NCBI RefSeq assembly: GCF_051857545.1
Contig: NZ_JBPZHB010000006.1
Coordinates: 186,001 to 250,000 of the forward strand
DNA: 64,000 nucleotides
Direction of reading: 5' to 3'
Origin: Larkinella sp051857545
GTDB taxonomy: Bacteria > Bacteroidota > Bacteroidia > Cytophagales > Spirosomataceae
The stretch's first letter is position 1. The number at the start of each line of letters is the position of its first letter. Shown here piece after piece: positions 61,778 through 64,000 of the stretch. The position numbers and the translations under genes were made by a program. The notes under the pieces were generated by a model that worked only from the letters and a program-made list of their open reading frames with translations, searched no databases and was not told the origin of the DNA.

Positions 61778-62746
61778 TTAAAAGTCACCGGAATAAAACG
61801 GACTGAAGACGTAATAACTGCTGTCGCGTTTGGCCCGTTTGGGCGCGGTTTTGATAAGAAGCGCATACCGACTTTGGCGTTTTTCAGTCCGCATCCAGTT
61901 CGTAAAGGGCCGTTCGTGGGTGTAAAGCCGGTCTACTTCGCGGACATGCACGGTTTCCACCTCTTTCGGATCAACCGGAATGCCGTTGATGAAGACGTCG
62001 ATATCGCTGATAAACTCCTCCTGAATTTTCAGGTGCTGGTTTTTCGTCCGTTTCACGAATACGTCTTTGTACCCGAAAAAGGTGGCTTCCAGCAGTTTAT
62101 TCATCGTATACGTGTGCGTAACGCCCAGCGGATGATCCGACATCCCCGCAGCCTTCAGCATCGCGACCAACTGCTGCCGCTCCGGCCCCAGCGGAATGGA
62201 TTGCTTGCTGATTTGAATCAATATACGATACGGATGGGGATCCGGATTGTCGATGCCGTCAAACTGATGCAGAACGAAAAGCTCCTCGACGTAATCGATT
62301 TTCAGCTTCGCCAGCAGAGTCGCCGACACCGGTTTACCGTTGATATACACCAGCGCCTGGGCTTTGTAGTTTTCCGCCAGCGTCAGAACACTGTCTTTCA
62401 GGTTAAGAATAAACGGGGCATTGAATTGGAGAACGGTTGCAGTTTTGAGCTTGTTTTTCCGTTGGTAATACGTCAGTGAACGTCCCCAGAGCGGACCGTC
62501 TTCCAGTTTAGTCACCAGAATGCGGGTCGGGTTGATTAACGGAAAATCGGGGCGATGGGTTACTTCGCTGGTGGTCTGCTCACTCTGGCACGCCATCACC
62601 ACCAGCACCGTTGCGACCCAAAGCAGCATATACCGCCACCAGGCTTCATCAGAACGGGCCTGGTTCATCATCTGAATCCGGTTTTTCAATCCGGCGTATT
62701 CAAATTGGTTCGTGAACCGGTAGCGGTATGGGCTTTTGTGCTTCAT
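61778..62746 (-). CDS. M56/BlaR1-related protein lacking the peptidase domain
   Basis: 322 residues. The N-terminus (TNQFEYAGLKNRIQMMNQARS followed by a hydrophobic helix with LLWVATVLVVMAC) is the sequence that follows the zinc peptidase domain in Bacteroidota M56 (BlaR1-like) proteins. The HExxH domain is absent, and an in-frame stop lies 11 codons upstream of the ATG. The rest (LVYINGKPVSATLLAKLKIDYVEELFVL, FINGIPVDPKEVETVHV) is similar to the plug-like C-terminal part of these proteins. Possibly a 5'-truncated gene that has stayed open, or a separated extracytoplasmic module. Confidence 0.55.
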   Translation of the reverse strand: MKHKSPYRYRFTNQFEYAGLKNRIQMMNQARSDEAWWRYMLLWVATVLVVMACQSEQTTSEVTHRPDFPLINPTRILVTKLEDGPLWGRSLTYYQRKNKLKTATVLQFNAPFILNLKDSVLTLAENYKAQALVYINGKPVSATLLAKLKIDYVEELFVLHQFDGIDNPDPHPYRILIQISKQSIPLGPERQQLVAMLKAAGMSDHPLGVTHTYTMNKLLEATFFGYKDVFVKRTKNQHLKIQEEFISDIDVFINGIPVDPKEVETVHVREVDRLYTHERPFTNWMRTEKRQSRYALLIKTAPKRAKRDSSYYVFSPFYSGDF

Positions 62747-62841
62747 GATCAGCTCTTTATCAGGAAGATCGTCTCATTTCTGACATGAGTAAAGATACCG
62801 ATTTGGTTTCAATCAACAAACCTTCTTTCGCCTTCAATAGG

Positions 62842-62972
62842 TCATCCCTACGGGATTGTATTTTATTCGATCTTCCCCATTTTCGGCGGGTTGAAACCCA
62901 CCGCTACAAAACGAATCATCCCTACGGGATTGTGTTTTATTCAATCTTCCCCATTTTCGGCGGGTTGAAACC
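62842..62972. repeat. Tandem repeat, two 57-bp copies at 74-bp period
   Basis: Copies 62842-62898 and 62916-62972 are nearly identical. Each starts TCATCCCTACGGGATTGT and ends GGGTTGAAACC, and CGGCGGGTT/AACCCACCG can fold into a stem in the first. Words of this type are recurrent in Bacteroidota intergenic DNA. Only two copies are present, so it is not a CRISPR. Confidence 0.85.
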
Positions 62973-62998
62973 GGGGGTGTAGATGGACAAGGCGGATC

Positions 62999-64000
62999 TT
63001 AATACCCGAAAATCTCCTCCAGTGACACCTTTTTTACGTTGCCATATTGGCTTAGCTGATCGGCGTTTACCCGTTTTTCCGAGGCCACAATGCAATACGT
63101 ATACGGTTTGTTGGCCAGGTGCTCGTCACTGAATTTCTTCAGGTCGGTATAGCTCAACTGATCGAGGGCATCGTAAATTTTCTGGCGTTCGTCGTAGTCC
63201 AGGCCTTTTTCTTCGGCGGCCAGGTAGCTGTAAATCACGGCATCCTGCAAAACCCGTTCGGTTTCGTAGCCTTTTTTCATCCCTTTCCGGGCCGCATCCA
63301 GGGCCACCGGCGATTCGGGCAGGGCATTCAGTAACTCATTCATCCCGGCAACGGCTTCGGGCAGTTTGTCAGCCTGACTGCCGATGTAACCGATCAGCGT
63401 ATACTGCTCGTCTTTTTTGGCGGGCGTGTCGTAATACGCATAGGTCGAATAGGCCAGTGCTTTCGATTCGCGGAGCGTCTGGAACACCACCGAGGCCATT
63501 CCGCCCCCGAAATAGTTGTTGAAAAACTCGACAACCGGGGTTTGAGCCGGATCATAGGCCCGGGTGTTGCGCACCCACGAGATTTCGGACTGCACCATGT
63601 CGTAATCCGCAAACAAAACCTGGTTTTCATTCTGTGCAACCTGCTTGAAAGCCCGCTTCGTGGGAACGGCGGCAAACGTCGCAGGCAGTTTGTGCAGGCT
63701 TACGATCTTCTTTTCAAAAACCGCCAGCGGTTTCGGACCGTAATAAATGATCTGATGCGGCAGATTGACCAGATTATGCAGAAAGGCGACCAATTCCGCA
63801 GCCGTTACTTTTTGCAGTTCGTCGTTGGTGAACTGGTTGTTGAACGGATTTTGGGGACCGTACTGCGCGTATTGCATCAATCCCTGCATGATCGTCTCTT
63901 TGCTCAATTTGGCGTCGGAGCGTTGTTTTAACACCCGTCCTTTGAGTTCTTCCAACGCTTTTTCATCCGGTTTACAGGTCCTCAGCAACGTTTCGAGCAG
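62999..64000 (-). CDS. M16-family peptidase, C-terminal part (5' end outside window)
   Basis: The visible 333 residues include the M16_C lobe with FGGGMASVVFQTLRESKALAYSTYAYYDT and a following helical part. The N-terminal lobe with HxxEH would be beyond the window, so catalytic status cannot be told. A TTG at 63988 is not the true start: the frame is open to the edge. Convergent with nothing; the M56-like gene is downstream across the tandem repeats. Confidence 0.88.
   Translation of the reverse strand: MLETLLRTCKPDEKALEELKGRVLKQRSDAKLSKETIMQGLMQYAQYGPQNPFNNQFTNDELQKVTAAELVAFLHNLVNLPHQIIYYGPKPLAVFEKKIVSLHKLPATFAAVPTKRAFKQVAQNENQVLFADYDMVQSEISWVRNTRAYDPAQTPVVEFFNNYFGGGMASVVFQTLRESKALAYSTYAYYDTPAKKDEQYTLIGYIGSQADKLPEAVAGMNELLNALPESPVALDAARKGMKKGYETERVLQDAVIYSYLAAEEKGLDYDERQKIYDALDQLSYTDLKKFSDEHLANKPYTYCIVASEKRVNADQLSQYGNVKKVSLEEIFGY

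Noticed and set aside
62842..62972. Repeats as a CRISPR array
   Set aside because: Only two units, long 57-bp repeats with a 17-bp gap, and no cas genes nearby.

Overview
The window looks like the chromosome of an aerobic member of the Bacteroidota, most likely order Cytophagales, family Spirosomaceae or a relative. The main reasons are type IX secretion genes (porU, porV), two SusC/SusD pairs, Bacteroidota-type promoters (TAnnTTTG -7 boxes), general lack of Shine-Dalgarno sequences, and family-typical lipoproteins and DUFs. The genus is an inference from gene content. No rRNA, tRNA or CRISPR array was recognised.

Layout: 0-7.5 kb holds the end of a PfkB sugar kinase, a catalytically dead M16 peptidase homologue, porV, porU, a SprT-like gene and a tiny lipoprotein. 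7.6-13.6 kb holds gtrA and the membrane arm of respiratory complex I (nuoKLMN) behind its own promoter. 13.7-19.2 kb holds a DnaQ-like exonuclease, glpK, a DUF433 antitoxin-like gene with a truncated DUF5615 partner, and mreBCD. 19.4-26.7 kb holds a GH3-family enzyme, an AT-rich accessory cassette (MNT nucleotidyltransferase, a truncated HEPN remnant and a Septu-like ATPase/HNH pair) wedged against dxr, two microproteins, rseP and a DUF6702 gene. 26.9-29.4 kb holds lon behind a -24/-12 (sigma-54) promoter. 29.6-41.2 kb holds two susCD pairs separated by an intact IS4-family element. 41.5-49.9 kb holds rsmF, fabI, sbcCD, an LpxH-like phosphatase and a NeuD-like acetyltransferase. 50-52.8 kb holds three alpha/beta hydrolases. 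53-59 kb holds a TPR histidine kinase facing a GAF/sigma-54 response regulator tail to tail, then an AraC regulator. 59-64 kb holds a GDP-fucose synthase, a MORN-like protein, a GDSL lipoprotein, an M56-derived fragment and a truncated M16 peptidase.

Two themes stand out. First, at least ten gene junctions, mostly between convergent genes, carry very long and nearly perfect inverted repeats. Three of these (26.1, 49.9 and 59.0 kb) are copies of one ~100-bp palindrome family; one runs exactly from stop codon to stop codon and one appears to have become the 5' coding part of a gene. Second, conflict-system remains cluster at 16-23 kb: a probable Septu-like anti-phage pair and two toxin-antitoxin-like modules, each with one partner reduced to a short ATGA-coupled stub.
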